Assembly: GCF_000763385.1 (NCBI RefSeq)
Contig: NZ_JQFA01000002.1
Location: 3,720,001 to 3,784,000 of the forward strand
Direction of reading: 5' to 3'
Source: Leptolyngbya sp. KIOST-1
Lineage (GTDB): Bacteria > Cyanobacteriota > Cyanobacteriia > Phormidesmidales > Phormidesmidaceae
DNA length: 64,000 nt
Part shown: positions 17,532 through 26,872 of the stretch, in pieces
Position numbering within the stretch: position 1 is the first letter of the stretch
Layout of the letters: the number at the start of each line of letters is the position of its first letter
The notes under the pieces: generated by a model
Told to the model about the DNA's origin: nothing
The model's database searches: none
What the model saw: only the letters and a program-made list of their open reading frames with translations
Position numbers and translations under genes: made by a program

Positions 17532-17632
17532 CTAGTACGGGTTGTCAGAAATAGGGCAACTATTGCTGAGGGTTTCAGGTGCTGGGTTTCAGGTTTCAGG
17601 AACAGTTGGCTGACGTATGCCGCAGGGTACTA
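17532..17632 (+). repeat. Dispersed ~90-bp repeat, copy 2
   Basis: Same orientation as 14807-14895 with an internal expansion. Its terminal GGGTACTA supplies the stop codon (TAG on the minus strand) of the gene at 17630-18760. Confidence 0.75.
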
Positions 17633-18760
17633 AGGTATTTGAGTTGCGGACTCAGCCTGCCGAACAACTTCGTGAATGGTCAGTTGCCGCGATGTCATTG
17701 TTTCTTTAAAGAGATCGGTCGAAAGGGCTTGTTCGACCGGGTAAACCCCTGGCCGCTTGAGCCGCCCCTGGAGCATGAGTTCAGCGATGCTGCCGGTGCC
17801 GAGGCCGGTCGCGATCGCTGCATTTGCGTGGGCAAAGGTGCTGACGTAGTGAGTTTCCCTGCCCTGCTGCTGTCCCTTGATATCGCAGCGCATCGCCACT
17901 CCCGTACCGCTGAAGTGGTCGGTGACATCGGTCATGGAGTGGCTGACATTGGCCAAAAATTCTACGGTTTGAGGGCTGCGCAGCACCGCTGGCGGCAGCC
18001 AGTGGGCCATAGCCCAGGTGGCGTGGTTATAGAAGTCGGGCACGACCCCAAACTTGGTAATCACGCTTTTGACCGGGAAGGTTTGCTGGAGGGTAATGGC
18101 TTCGGGCATGTCGTACCAGTAGACGTTGGCGCGACCGTAGGGGGGGGGAAACTCGAGGGTTTCCCGCTCGGTGTAGGGTTTGATTGGCTGCCAGGCCCCG
18201 TTGATCCAGGCTTCAAAGGGGCGCTGGAGACCGATAAACGTGGTGCGCATGACGGTCACCCCAGCCCCACCCGACCCGGCGACAATGTAGCTGAGCTGAA
18301 TAGACTCCGCCTCGTCCAGGGTTTCTACCCCCTGGCGCACCATGCTGTTGGAGATACCGGGAAACACCCCTGTGTTGATCACCGCTGTCACCCCAGCTGC
18401 TTCCGCCTCGGGGTGCATGGCCAGGGCCTTGCGGGTAAAGCTGCGCTCGTCGCTCACGTCGGTGTAGTCAACCCCACACTCAATGCAGGCCCGCAAAATC
18501 CCGCCATCGCGGTAGTGGAAGGGCCCGGCCGAATGCACGACCAGGTCGGCTTTTTCCACCGCCGATCGCACCTCCTGTGGGTTGGCCAAATCGAGTACCT
18601 GAAACTGCACCTTGGCCCCCAGCCGTTCCAGGGCGGCCATTCCTAGCTGGGGGTTACGCCCGGTGATGGTGACTTCGACCTCTGCTGTGTGGGCCAGAAT
18701 ATCGCGGGCAATGCTGCTGCCAATGCGGCCGCAACCGCCAATTATCAGTACTCGTTGCAT
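17630..18760 (-). CDS. Saccharopine dehydrogenase-like NAD(P)-binding oxidoreductase
   Basis: 376 aa. An N-terminal Rossmann fold with GGCGRIGSSIA (residues 8-18) binds NAD(P). The Sacchrp_dh_NADP-type core continues with VVHSAGPFHYRDGG and CGVDYTDVSDE. The C-terminal domain is the family's mixed sheet with an INTGVFPGISNSM loop. The reaction is not predictable from sequence, as many cyanobacterial members are uncharacterised. The gene ends inside a dispersed repeat (TAG from GGGTACTA), so its last few residues (SATQIP) may have been altered by that insertion. Confidence 0.8.
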   Translation of the reverse strand: MQRVLIIGGCGRIGSSIARDILAHTAEVEVTITGRNPQLGMAALERLGAKVQFQVLDLANPQEVRSAVEKADLVVHSAGPFHYRDGGILRACIECGVDYTDVSDERSFTRKALAMHPEAEAAGVTAVINTGVFPGISNSMVRQGVETLDEAESIQLSYIVAGSGGAGVTVMRTTFIGLQRPFEAWINGAWQPIKPYTERETLEFPPPYGRANVYWYDMPEAITLQQTFPVKSVITKFGVVPDFYNHATWAMAHWLPPAVLRSPQTVEFLANVSHSMTDVTDHFSGTGVAMRCDIKGQQQGRETHYVSTFAHANAAIATGLGTGSIAELMLQGRLKRPGVYPVEQALSTDLFKETMTSRQLTIHEVVRQAESATQIP

Positions 18761-18934
18761 AGTGCGGTGCTAGTATCTACAAAGCCCCACCCGGACTAAA
18801 GATGCCGGGTAAGCCAGACGGGATCACTGCATAAAGCGTAAAAAAGTTTTGGCCCAGCAGCATCAATCCTGGGGTATGAATAGTTACACTGCCCCCCGGT
18901 GGGTCTTGGCGTGGGGCCAATCGCAATTTTCCCA

Positions 18935-20344
18935 TCAACTGATCTGCTTGCGCAGAATCTCGGTGCGATCGGCCAACTGCTCGCCGCCAACTTCGGCTAG
19001 GGTCTTCACGTAGTTGAGCTTGAATTTTTCCAGGGCACTGATCAAACGCTGCTCAATATTTTGCCGGGTATTGTGCTGGCTGAGCGCTTGGGCAACGGCG
19101 GCGCGCAAATTGTGCTGTAGACGGGCGGTAATTTCTTCGGCTTTGGGATCTGCCAGGCTGCTGGTGAGGGTGTGGTACAGACCCTGGGCCAGTGAGTGGG
19201 ATAAACCCTGCTTGATCTGGGTCGAAAGCTGCTCTAAACCAGGCAAACCGCTGGTTTTGGGATAGCCCGGCAATTGCTCCAGAGTTTGGGCGATGCTGTG
19301 CTGTACCAGGTCTTCAATGTCGGGCTGAACCTGGGGCAAAATATCCTGCACGCCAACGATGTAGAGCTGATTGGCGATCGCCGTTATCTCCTCCTCGGCC
19401 ACAATTTCAACCTCGCTGTGGGTCGTGACATCGGGATCAATCCACGAAACCCAGTCCAGCAGTTCGCCCTGGCGAATAGAACTCTGCATCTGCTCAATGA
19501 TCTCTATGCCGGCAATACCAGCAATGTCGGCCCCAACGGTCACAACCACGTCCCGCTGGGCCTCTGCTCGCAACGGTTCCAGGTTGAGCATGTCGACCTG
19601 ATACAGCCGCAGCGCCACGGGCAGGACCCGCAGCCCACGCCAGAATGGCAGCAGCAGAAACAGGTCGTACCAGCGGCGCAACGCCGCTTCTACCCAACTC
19701 AGGTGAGGATTGCGCCGGTGGGACATGCGAATCCGGTTGACGATATCGATGCCAAAAATCAGCACGAAGGGCAGATCAATCAGCCAGAAATAGTCAACGG
19801 GCATCCCCAGCCCAGTAATTTGCCGAAAGTAATTGGCCTCCAAGTAGGGGCGAATCTGGCTATTCCAGAACGCCAGCTCCGATTGCCAGCCCTGCTGGTT
19901 CAGGTACTCTGTACTCCAGAATTGATCAAAGGCGGCCTGGGGAGAGGGTTGTCCGGTTCTTTGCTGCAGCAGCTGCTGCAGCGTGGCCAGGGAATGGTCG
20001 CCGTTGGGGGTGGTGAAAACCCGTTCTGTCGTTAGCGGCTGGCTCAGACTGCGTAGGCTAGACAGGGAGGTTTCGACCTGCGATCGCTCCGAGTTTGGGG
20101 CCGCCAATTGCTGAATTAGCGCGTTGACTTGGTCCTGGTAGGCCTCGGTTTGCGGATGGGAAACAATTCCCTTTACCGGGTCATAGATGCGGACAACAAC
20201 GGGTGTATATTGCCGGTAGACGGGCCGCAGGCTGATGTAGGAAAGATCGAAAAAAACTAGCCCCAGATTGATTAGAGCGATCGTGGCAATGATCCGCTCT
20301 AATTTTGGGTAATGACGCTCGAAGTAAGATCGAAACTTAACCAT
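18935..20344 (-). CDS. Membrane protein resembling an ion-channel transmembrane region, unknown function
   Basis: 469 aa. Hydrophobic segments lie at about 20-37 (ATIALINLGLVFFDL), 182-200 (DYFWLIDLPFVLIFGIDIV) and 225-245 (YDLFLLLPFWRGLRVLPVALRLY). The last has Arg spaced in hydrophobic context, recalling the S4-like helix of ion-transport proteins. A large soluble loop (40-170) separates the first two. The C-terminal 200 residues are Gln/Leu-rich and probably helical. Cyanobacteria have a conserved hypothetical of this layout. Channel activity is not shown, and no pore or selectivity motif is visible. Confidence 0.65.
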   Translation of the reverse strand: MVKFRSYFERHYPKLERIIATIALINLGLVFFDLSYISLRPVYRQYTPVVVRIYDPVKGIVSHPQTEAYQDQVNALIQQLAAPNSERSQVETSLSSLRSLSQPLTTERVFTTPNGDHSLATLQQLLQQRTGQPSPQAAFDQFWSTEYLNQQGWQSELAFWNSQIRPYLEANYFRQITGLGMPVDYFWLIDLPFVLIFGIDIVNRIRMSHRRNPHLSWVEAALRRWYDLFLLLPFWRGLRVLPVALRLYQVDMLNLEPLRAEAQRDVVVTVGADIAGIAGIEIIEQMQSSIRQGELLDWVSWIDPDVTTHSEVEIVAEEEITAIANQLYIVGVQDILPQVQPDIEDLVQHSIAQTLEQLPGYPKTSGLPGLEQLSTQIKQGLSHSLAQGLYHTLTSSLADPKAEEITARLQHNLRAAVAQALSQHNTRQNIEQRLISALEKFKLNYVKTLAEVGGEQLADRTEILRKQIS

Positions 20345-20807
20345 GGGCCGGGGATATAGTTATCAGTATTAACTGTGGAGTCAGCAGGAAAATTTGTCTG
20401 GGCACCCTTACCGCAGAACAGACCATTAGCCCCCGCCTCATTAAGGTTTGATTATCAAGCCTTCCCATGGCTTCAGCATCAACCGTGGGGATTAGTTACC
20501 TGCGCGTGTTTGCGCTGGGTAAGCGGTCCTAATTAAGCAATGCTGAAGGATTTGCTGTAGGGAGGTCTAAAGTACCGTTGGCCCCAGGCAGGGTGGTCAC
20601 GCCAGACGAGCACACACCCTATTAGTACCTGCTGATAGTACCTGCTGACCATTTTGGGTAGCGCTCTGGCTAATTTGAACGCCGTTGTAGTCACCGATTC
20701 AGAGGGAGAGCGTGCGTGTCTCTCCCAGGGTAGATCTTTTTTGGGAAGGGGCTTTGCTATGGTCGTCTGCATAGATCCTGCGGTGAGTTTTCACCAGAGT
20801 CTGGGCT
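20345..20807. other. Intergenic region before glgX
   Basis: Shared by the divergent genes at 20344 and 20808. The only clear structure is a perfect tandem duplication of TAGTACCTGCTGA (20623-20635, 20636-20648). Short ORFs here show no coding signature. Confidence 0.5.
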
Positions 20808-22994
20808 ATGTCTCAGGCCCAGACTCTGCATCCCTTCAAAAAATCCCTTCAAAAAAAGCTTCAACCTATGCATGTTGCAGTTTGGCCTGGTAACGTCTAT
20901 CCGCTCGGAGCCACCTGGGATCATAAGGGAACCAACTTTGCCCTCTTTTCTGAGCACGCCACCGGGGTAGACCTCTGCCTGTTCGACAAAAATGGCGAAG
21001 AGACCACGGTGCCGCTGACGGAGGTCAGCAACTTTGTCTGGCATAGTTATTTGCCCGGCATTGGCCCAGGGCAGGAGTACGGCTTCCGGGTACACGGTCC
21101 CTACGCCCCCCACGAGGGGCATCGCTTCAACCCTCACAAGCTCCTGATTGACCCCTACGCCAAAGCCATCTCTGGAGAAGTTGGCAACGGCCCCGAACTC
21201 TTTGGCTACGACTGGAACAGTCCAGAGGAAGATCTTTCCTTTTCTGATCTCGACAGCGCGCCGCTGATGCCCAAGTCGGTGGTAGTGGATGAAACCTTTG
21301 ACTGGGAAGGGGACACCCTGCTGCGGACTCCCTGGCACGAAACTGTAATCTACGAAGTTCACGTCAAAGGGTTTACCCGGCTGCACCCTGACATTCCCGA
21401 GGAGTTGCGGGGCACCTATGCCGGAATGGCTCACCCGGTTGCCATCGAACATTTGCAGCGGCTTGGCATTACCGCCGTGGAGTTGATGCCCATCCACCAC
21501 TTTCTCTCGCGCCCCGGTCACCTGGTGGATAAGGGGCTGCGCAACTACTGGGGCTACGACTCAATCAACTTTTTTGCGCCGTTCTCAGGCTACAGCTCCA
21601 GTGGCGTCTTGGGGGAGCAGGTACAAGAGTTTAAGGAGATGGTGAAAGCTCTCCACCAGGCGGGCATTGAGGTCATTCTCGACGTGGTCTACAACCACAC
21701 CGGGGAGGGCAACCACTTTGGCCCCACGGTGTCGCTGCGGGGGGTGGACAACGCCAGCTACTACCGCTTGGTGGAAGACGATCCCCGCTACTACATGGAC
21801 TTCACCGGCTGCGGCAATTCTCTCCACATGCGCAGCCCCCAGGTGCTGAAGCTGATTATGGACAGCCTGCGTTACTGGGTAATTGATATGCACGTGGACG
21901 GCTTCCGGTTTGATTTGGCTTCGGCCCTGGCGCGGGAACTGTACGACGTGGACCGCCTGTCCGCCTTCTTTGACCTGATTCACCAGGATCCGGTGTTGGC
22001 CGGGGTAAAACTGATTGCCGAGCCCTGGGATGTGGGCACAGGCGGCTACCAGGTGGGCAACTTTCCAGTCAACTGGTCAGAGTGGAACGGCAAGTACCGC
22101 GATACCGTGCGCGACTTCTGGCGCGGGCAAGATGAGACTCTGGGCGAGTTTGCCTACCGTCTCACCGGCAGCCCCGACCTGTATTTTCAAATGAATGGTC
22201 GTCAGCCCAACGCCAGCATCAATTTTGTCACGGCCCACGACGGCTTTACCCTCAACGATTTGGTCAGCTACAACGACAAGCACAACGAGGATAACGGTGA
22301 AGACAACCGAGATGGCGAAAGCAACAACTCCTCGTGGAACTGTGGGGAGGAAGGGCCAACGGATAAACCCGAGGTGCTGAAGCTGCGGGAACAGCAGCGG
22401 CGCAACTTTTTGACCACGCTAATGCTGTCCCAGGGGGTGCCCATGCTGCTGGGTGGCGACGAAATTGGGCGCACTCAGCTGGGCAATAACAACGGCTACT
22501 GCCAGGACAACGAGATTTCCTGGTTTGACTGGAACCTGCCCGAGGGCAACCAGGATCTGATTAACTTCTGTCGGGAGCTGATCTACTACCGCAAACAGCA
22601 CCCGGTTTTTCGGCGACGCAAGTGGTTTCAGGGGCAAGCCATTCACGGCATTGGCGTGACCGACATCAGCTGGCACAACCCTGACGGCACCGAAATGACC
22701 CAGGATCAGTGGGATATTGGCTATATCAAGTCGATGGGTGTGTTTTTAAACGGGGACAAAATTCCCAGTCCCGGCAGTCAGGGAGAGCGCATCAGCGACA
22801 ATGACTTTTTCATGTTTTTCAACGCCCATTACGAAACCATTAAGTTTCAGCTGCCGAAGCTGTTTCGGGAGTATCCATGGATCGTTGAAATTGACACCAA
22901 AGAACCTCGGTTTGTAACCGAAGAGCGGACCTTTACCGCTGAGCAAGCTATTCCGGTAGCGGCGCGATCGCTGATGGTTTTGAAACGTCTGTGA
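20808..22994 (+). CDS. glgX: Glycogen debranching enzyme GlgX
   Basis: Isoamylase-type alpha-1,6-glucosidase of glycogen breakdown, GH13, cytosolic, up to 728 aa. An N-terminal CBM48 segment (YPLGATWDHKGTNFALFSE) precedes the TIM barrel. Catalytic signatures are DVVYNHTGEGN, the nucleophile in GFRFDLAS (near 21900-21921), the acid in LIAEPWD (near 22012-22032) and FVTAHDGFTLNDLV. The start is uncertain: homologues usually begin at the MHVAVWPG equivalent, which here is the ATG at 20868, and neither start has a strong ribosome-binding site. Confidence 0.95.
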   Translation: MSQAQTLHPFKKSLQKKLQPMHVAVWPGNVYPLGATWDHKGTNFALFSEHATGVDLCLFDKNGEETTVPLTEVSNFVWHSYLPGIGPGQEYGFRVHGPYAPHEGHRFNPHKLLIDPYAKAISGEVGNGPELFGYDWNSPEEDLSFSDLDSAPLMPKSVVVDETFDWEGDTLLRTPWHETVIYEVHVKGFTRLHPDIPEELRGTYAGMAHPVAIEHLQRLGITAVELMPIHHFLSRPGHLVDKGLRNYWGYDSINFFAPFSGYSSSGVLGEQVQEFKEMVKALHQAGIEVILDVVYNHTGEGNHFGPTVSLRGVDNASYYRLVEDDPRYYMDFTGCGNSLHMRSPQVLKLIMDSLRYWVIDMHVDGFRFDLASALARELYDVDRLSAFFDLIHQDPVLAGVKLIAEPWDVGTGGYQVGNFPVNWSEWNGKYRDTVRDFWRGQDETLGEFAYRLTGSPDLYFQMNGRQPNASINFVTAHDGFTLNDLVSYNDKHNEDNGEDNRDGESNNSSWNCGEEGPTDKPEVLKLREQQRRNFLTTLMLSQGVPMLLGGDEIGRTQLGNNNGYCQDNEISWFDWNLPEGNQDLINFCRELIYYRKQHPVFRRRKWFQGQAIHGIGVTDISWHNPDGTEMTQDQWDIGYIKSMGVFLNGDKIPSPGSQGERISDNDFFMFFNAHYETIKFQLPKLFREYPWIVEIDTKEPRFVTEERTFTAEQAIPVAARSLMVLKRL

Positions 22995-23172
22995 GCAATC
23001 TTGCCTAGCACTCTAGCTGGTTAGATGCGGTCAATAGTTAATATCCTTCAAAGCCCATGGCCGCTCAATGATCGTTGTGCATCGCAAAACAAGCTCAGAA
23101 GGACAGTAAAACCAAAAAAAGACCTGTGATTTAACTCCTGTGATTCGACTAATTAGCGTTCAGGTATAAGCT

Positions 23173-24162
23173 ATGTCTACTTCTATGCAAGAACCTATTG
23201 TTGTTGCCTGTGCAGCCGACGATTTCTTCGCCATGCCTTTGGCTGTAACAACCTTTTCGGCCTTTAAAAATCTAAATCCTCAGCGCCGGATGGTCTTGTT
23301 TATCCTGGACGGCGGTATCAGTGCTGTCAACCAAAAAAAGCTGCTTCAAACCCTCGACTCAAGCCGGATTGATGTCCATTGGATTAAGCCTACCGCAGAC
23401 CAGATTAAAGCCACACTGATGAAGTGCAAGGCCAGCAACCATCCCATTTCAACTTATTATCGGTTGCTATTGCCGGCTATTGTTCCGCCGCAGTACAAGA
23501 AGGTAATTTATTTGGATTCCGATACTGTAGTAGAACAGGACCTGGAACAACTCTGGAATCAGGATCTGAAAGGCAATGCCTTGCTGGCCGTCCAGGATCA
23601 GGCCATTGGTAAGGATCTAGATGTCGTCGAACACTTTGAATCTATAATTCCAGAGAGTTCAGAAATAGAAAAGATAGGTCACAGGTATCTAAATTCGGGG
23701 GTCTTGGTCATGGACCTTGAAAAGTGGCGACAAAACCATGTCGCCGATTCGGCGCTGAAGTTTATCAATGATCACCCAGATTTGCCGTATCCCGACCAGG
23801 ACGCCATAAATATGGTTTTGGCAGATCAGTGGGGCGAGCTTGACCCCAAATGGAATCAAATTTACGCGATCTACTCCTACGACTCGTACCAAGACAGTCC
23901 TTACGACAAGACTACGTACCTGGAACTACTGCAACACCCATTTATTATCCACTACACAACTAGACCTAAACCCTGGGGAAAAAACTGTGTTCATCCCCGA
24001 GCCGACAGATTTTTTCACTACTTGGATCAGACCGCATGGAAGGGCTGGAGAAATAACGCCCTCAATTACACGACTACCCTTGTGCGTCGTGGCGTTCGCC
24101 GAGTCAAAACATCGGTTTTCAAGCAATTCAGTCGACTGCTGTCCCGTGAGCTAACGGCATAA
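23173..24162 (+). CDS. Family 8 glycosyltransferase
   Basis: 329 aa, retaining GT8 (GT-A fold) transferring a sugar from a nucleotide sugar. The metal-binding DxD motif is DSD in VIYLDSDTVVEQD. Other family marks are the N-terminal IVVACAADDFFAMPLAVT, the STYYRLLLP segment, YLNSGVLVMDLEKWR, PDQDAINM, and IHYTTRPKPW near the end. A basic C-terminal tail suggests membrane association. The likely product is a lipopolysaccharide or other surface glycan. Followed by a strong hairpin. Confidence 0.85.
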   Translation: MSTSMQEPIVVACAADDFFAMPLAVTTFSAFKNLNPQRRMVLFILDGGISAVNQKKLLQTLDSSRIDVHWIKPTADQIKATLMKCKASNHPISTYYRLLLPAIVPPQYKKVIYLDSDTVVEQDLEQLWNQDLKGNALLAVQDQAIGKDLDVVEHFESIIPESSEIEKIGHRYLNSGVLVMDLEKWRQNHVADSALKFINDHPDLPYPDQDAINMVLADQWGELDPKWNQIYAIYSYDSYQDSPYDKTTYLELLQHPFIIHYTTRPKPWGKNCVHPRADRFFHYLDQTAWKGWRNNALNYTTTLVRRGVRRVKTSVFKQFSRLLSRELTA

Positions 24163-24209
24163 AAGCCTATCCGAAAAAGCTAGCGCAGCGTCAAAGCTAA
24201 AAAAAATTA

Positions 24210-24257
24210 GGGTTCCTGTCGTTGGGTAAAGCGGAGCGTACCCAACGACAGGAACCC
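24210..24257. terminator. 18-bp perfect hairpin after the GT8 gene (REP-type)
   Basis: Arms 24210-24227 and 24240-24257 are perfectly complementary around a 12-base loop. The sequence belongs to the GGTTCC...GTTGGG repeat family. Another member, GTTGGGTT...ACCCAAC, follows at 24260-24290. Confidence 0.75.
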
Positions 24258-24383
24258 TTGTTGGGTTCTGCTAGGGCGCCACCCAACCTACAAACTTAGG
24301 TTTGACAGAGCACTAGTCTTTTTTGGGGACAGGCGTGGCAATGCTTGTAATACCAGGCTTCTGGCCAGAATCGATGGCATGCC

Positions 24384-24776
24384 CTAGGGCGTAGATAGAC
24401 TGCCCTGGCAGCGGGGGCAGAGACCAAAAAACTCCAGCGTGTGGTAGAAAATTTTGAACTGGTGGGCCTGGTGCAGGTCTTTTTCCAGGCTGTGCACCGG
24501 ACACTCATCGATCGCGATAGTGATGCCGCATTGCAAGCAGGTGAGGTGGTGGCGGTCTTCCTGAGGCAGACTGTAGAGCGACTCGCCCGAGGGCAGCGTG
24601 CGCATCTGCACCGCCCCTTCCAGCTTGAGAGCATCCAGCGCCCGGTAGACCGTGGCCAGGCCCATGGTGTTGCCCTCCTGACGCATTTCCACGTAGAGAT
24701 CTTGAGCCGAAATGGGCTTACTCAGGCCCTTTAAAACGGTTAAAACTTTCTCTTGGCTGCGGGTGCGTCGTACCAT
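24384..24776 (-). CDS. zur: Fur-family metal regulator, probably zinc-responsive Zur
   Basis: About 130 aa when started at MVRRTRSQEK (24776). A longer frame adds a tail antisense to purS and is rejected. The winged-helix domain includes AQDLYVEMRQE and GLATVYRALDALKLEGAV. The metal domain has DRHHLTCLQCG, the ECPVH segment and a C-terminal CPRC, giving the two CxxC pairs of a structural zinc site. The wording of these motifs recalls cyanobacterial Zur (FurB) more than Fur or PerR, but that is from memory. Divergent from purS, with about 96 bases between starts. Confidence 0.8.
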   Translation of the reverse strand: MVRRTRSQEKVLTVLKGLSKPISAQDLYVEMRQEGNTMGLATVYRALDALKLEGAVQMRTLPSGESLYSLPQEDRHHLTCLQCGITIAIDECPVHSLEKDLHQAHQFKIFYHTLEFFGLCPRCQGSLSTP

Positions 24777-24872
24777 ACTGCTCACTTGTACTGCCTCAAG
24801 TTTATCAACTGAGCGATACGGTAGGATGGGGACTGTTGACGATCGCGATTTTCTCTGCCTTTGGAGTCTGCC

Positions 24873-25136
24873 GTGCCCCACTACAGCGCCCGCATCTATG
24901 TGACCCTGCGCCCCTCTGTCCTCGACCCGGCAGGGACCGCTGTGCAGTCGGGACTGGCCCACATGGGCTACAGCAACGTCGGCCCAGTGCGGATTGGCAA
25001 GTACATTGAACTCACCCTGGAGGCCGATTCTGAAGCGGCGGCCAGCCAGCAGCTCGATCGCATGTGCGATCAGCTTTTGGCCAACCCGGTGATCGAGAAC
25101 TATCGGTTTGAACTGCAAACGCTAGCCACGGCTTGA
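24873..25136 (+). CDS. purS: Phosphoribosylformylglycinamidine synthase subunit PurS
   Basis: 87-aa small subunit of the three-part FGAM synthase of purine synthesis, bridging PurQ and PurL. The start is GTG at 24873, because GGAG at 24863-24866 is then a well-spaced ribosome-binding site. The alternative TTG at 24861 would place that site inside the gene. Family features are the N-terminal YSARIYVTLRPSVLDPAG and GKYIELTLEA. Twelve bases separate it from purQ. Confidence 0.93.
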   Translation: MPHYSARIYVTLRPSVLDPAGTAVQSGLAHMGYSNVGPVRIGKYIELTLEADSEAAASQQLDRMCDQLLANPVIENYRFELQTLATA

Positions 25137-25148
25137 AGTAAGGTAAGC

Positions 25149-25844
25149 ATGAAATTCGGCATCATTGTTTTCCCTGGCGCTAACTGCGATCGCGATGTCG
25201 CCTACGTCACCCGCGACATTCTGGGCCAGCCCACGCGCATGATCTGGCACGAAGATAGCGATCTGGACGATCTGGACCTGGTGGTGGTGCCGGGCGGCTT
25301 TAGCTATGGGGACTATCTGCGCTGTGGGGCGATCGCGCGTTTTTCCCCCGCCATGCGAGCCACGGTGGAGCACGCCAACCGGGGTAAGCCGGTGCTGGGC
25401 ATTTGCAACGGGTTTCAAATTTTGACTGAGGTAGGGCTGCTGCCGGGGGCGCTGATGCGGAACCGGGATATGCGGTTTATCTGCGATCGCGTTCCCCTCA
25501 AGGTGGAGCGCACCAACCTGCTGTGGACCGCAAATTATGAATCTGGTCAGGTGATTACGCTACCCATCGCCCACGGAGAGGGTTGCTACTACGCCGATGA
25601 GGCTACCCTGGCCGAGCTTGAGACCCACGATCAGGTTGTGTTTCGCTACTGCGGTCCCGATGGCGGAGTAGAGGCCCACCACAACCCCAACGGGTCTTTG
25701 GGCAACATTGCGGGCATTTGCAACCGCCAGGGCAATGTACTGGGCCTCATGCCCCACCCCGAGCGGGCCGCCGACCCAGTGCTCGGTGGCATCGATGGTC
25801 TGCCCCTGTTCCAGAGCCTGGTGCAGGCGCTAGTGGCTGCTTAG
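25149..25844 (+). CDS. purQ: Phosphoribosylformylglycinamidine synthase subunit PurQ
   Basis: 231-aa class I glutaminase subunit that hydrolyses Gln and feeds ammonia to PurL. The catalytic Cys lies in LGICNGFQ. The His/Glu pair of the triad is in the final MPHPERA. The N-terminus [15 protein letters not shown] is typical. Operon with purS. purL is not in this window. Confidence 0.96.
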   Translation: MKFGIIVFPGANCDRDVAYVTRDILGQPTRMIWHEDSDLDDLDLVVVPGGFSYGDYLRCGAIARFSPAMRATVEHANRGKPVLGICNGFQILTEVGLLPGALMRNRDMRFICDRVPLKVERTNLLWTANYESGQVITLPIAHGEGCYYADEATLAELETHDQVVFRYCGPDGGVEAHHNPNGSLGNIAGICNRQGNVLGLMPHPERAADPVLGGIDGLPLFQSLVQALVAA

Positions 25845-25932
25845 AAAGGCGTGTTGCCATCGTTTGGTTCTGGGGCTAGCGGAGAATTAGCCACAGATGT
25901 GCCCGCCCCAAGTCGCACGGTAGGTTGGGAAA

Positions 25933-26184
25933 TTATTCCAGGCGATCGCGCTGGGGCATCCAGCTGGTGAAGAGGCCGATGCTAAAGGCCAAAAGCACCA
26001 GCGGCAGTAGGTTAAAGCGAATTCCGCTACCGCTGTCCTCGTTGCGCCAGCTCAACCACATAAAGGGGTGGCTGCCAATGGCAAAAGAGGGAGTGTCAAA
26101 GAGTTTCAGCACCGCGGGCAGCGCCACAAACAGTAGCAGCAGCACCACCAATGTCTGGCAGAAAATTTTTAAGAACCGTATCAT
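25933..26184 (-). CDS. Small two-helix membrane protein, hypothetical
   Basis: 83 aa starting MIRFLKIFCQTL. Hydrophobic segments lie at about 9-24 and 59-76 (LLPLVLLAFSIGLFTSWM). The frame stays open to 26340, but the upstream part does not resemble the rest. The short start is preferred and keeps the first helix N-terminal. Function unknown. Confidence 0.5.
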   Translation of the reverse strand: MIRFLKIFCQTLVVLLLLFVALPAVLKLFDTPSFAIGSHPFMWLSWRNEDSGSGIRFNLLPLVLLAFSIGLFTSWMPQRDRLE

Positions 26185-26432
26185 TGTCTCTTGTGATGCA
26201 CGCCAATGGACCAGAGCATCCCCTAGCCCGATGGCTAACCAGGGTGAGCATAGGAAAGCCTTAGCTAAGGATTCCCGTACTACATCCCCCTGTGAGATGT
26301 TGGCTGCATCTATAGTCTGAGATTTCACCGCATCTGCCATCTACCCAGGGACAACAAATCCTGTCGATGATGACACGGCTGGTTGTGTTACCGTCTGGGG
26401 CAGGCTAAAAACCGGTCGCATAGCGAGGTTCC

Positions 26433-26753
26433 ATGGCAGGCTCCCCGGCTTCCCCCGCTTTACCAAAACGCTGGTTGGTACAGGTGTGCCGACACCGATC
26501 CTGCGATCGCGGTGGCTCGGCGGCGGTGCTGGCAACGTTTAGGGAGTACCAGAACTCTCAAATCCTGGTGGCCGAGAGTGACTGCATGGGCCAGTGCAGC
26601 GCTGGGCCTACCGTCAAAGTGATGCCCGGCAATACCTGGTACTGCCGGGTCACTGCCGAAGATGTGCCGAGAATTGTGGACCAGCATTTGAACCAGGGGG
26701 AACCGGTGCGCGATCGCCTCCACCCCCGCTTTCATCCTTCCGATCTCGTCTAG
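26433..26753 (+). CDS. Thioredoxin-like [2Fe-2S] ferredoxin domain protein
   Basis: 106 aa. Four cysteines fit the thioredoxin-like [2Fe-2S] fold: Cys19 and Cys24 (VCRHRSC) and Cys51 and Cys55 (SDCMGQCSAGP). The helix VPRIVDQHL near the end is also typical. Such proteins shuttle electrons, and the partner is unknown. Common in cyanobacteria as a stand-alone 2Fe-2S protein. It converges on desC. Confidence 0.85.
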   Translation: MAGSPASPALPKRWLVQVCRHRSCDRGGSAAVLATFREYQNSQILVAESDCMGQCSAGPTVKVMPGNTWYCRVTAEDVPRIVDQHLNQGEPVRDRLHPRFHPSDLV

Positions 26754-26780
26754 GCAATAGAGCATTGGTACAGTACGGCA

Positions 26781-26848
26781 AGATCCCAGGGCTCTTGGGC
26801 GGATTGGCCAAGACTTTTGAGACATCCAAGGTTAGAAGCCTGGGATCT
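26781..26848. terminator. Long-stem inverted repeat between convergent genes
   Basis: AGATCCCAGG (26781-26790) and CCTGGGATCT (26839-26848) form a perfect 10-bp stem around a ~48-base loop. It may end both transcripts. There is no U-run. Confidence 0.4.
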
Positions 26849-26872
26849 GTACCGGTGTTCTAGGGGAGTCAT

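Noticed and set aside
24210-24290. Possible CRISPR or integron repeats after the GT8 gene
   Set aside because: Two different hairpins of the REP family, no regular spacing or spacers.
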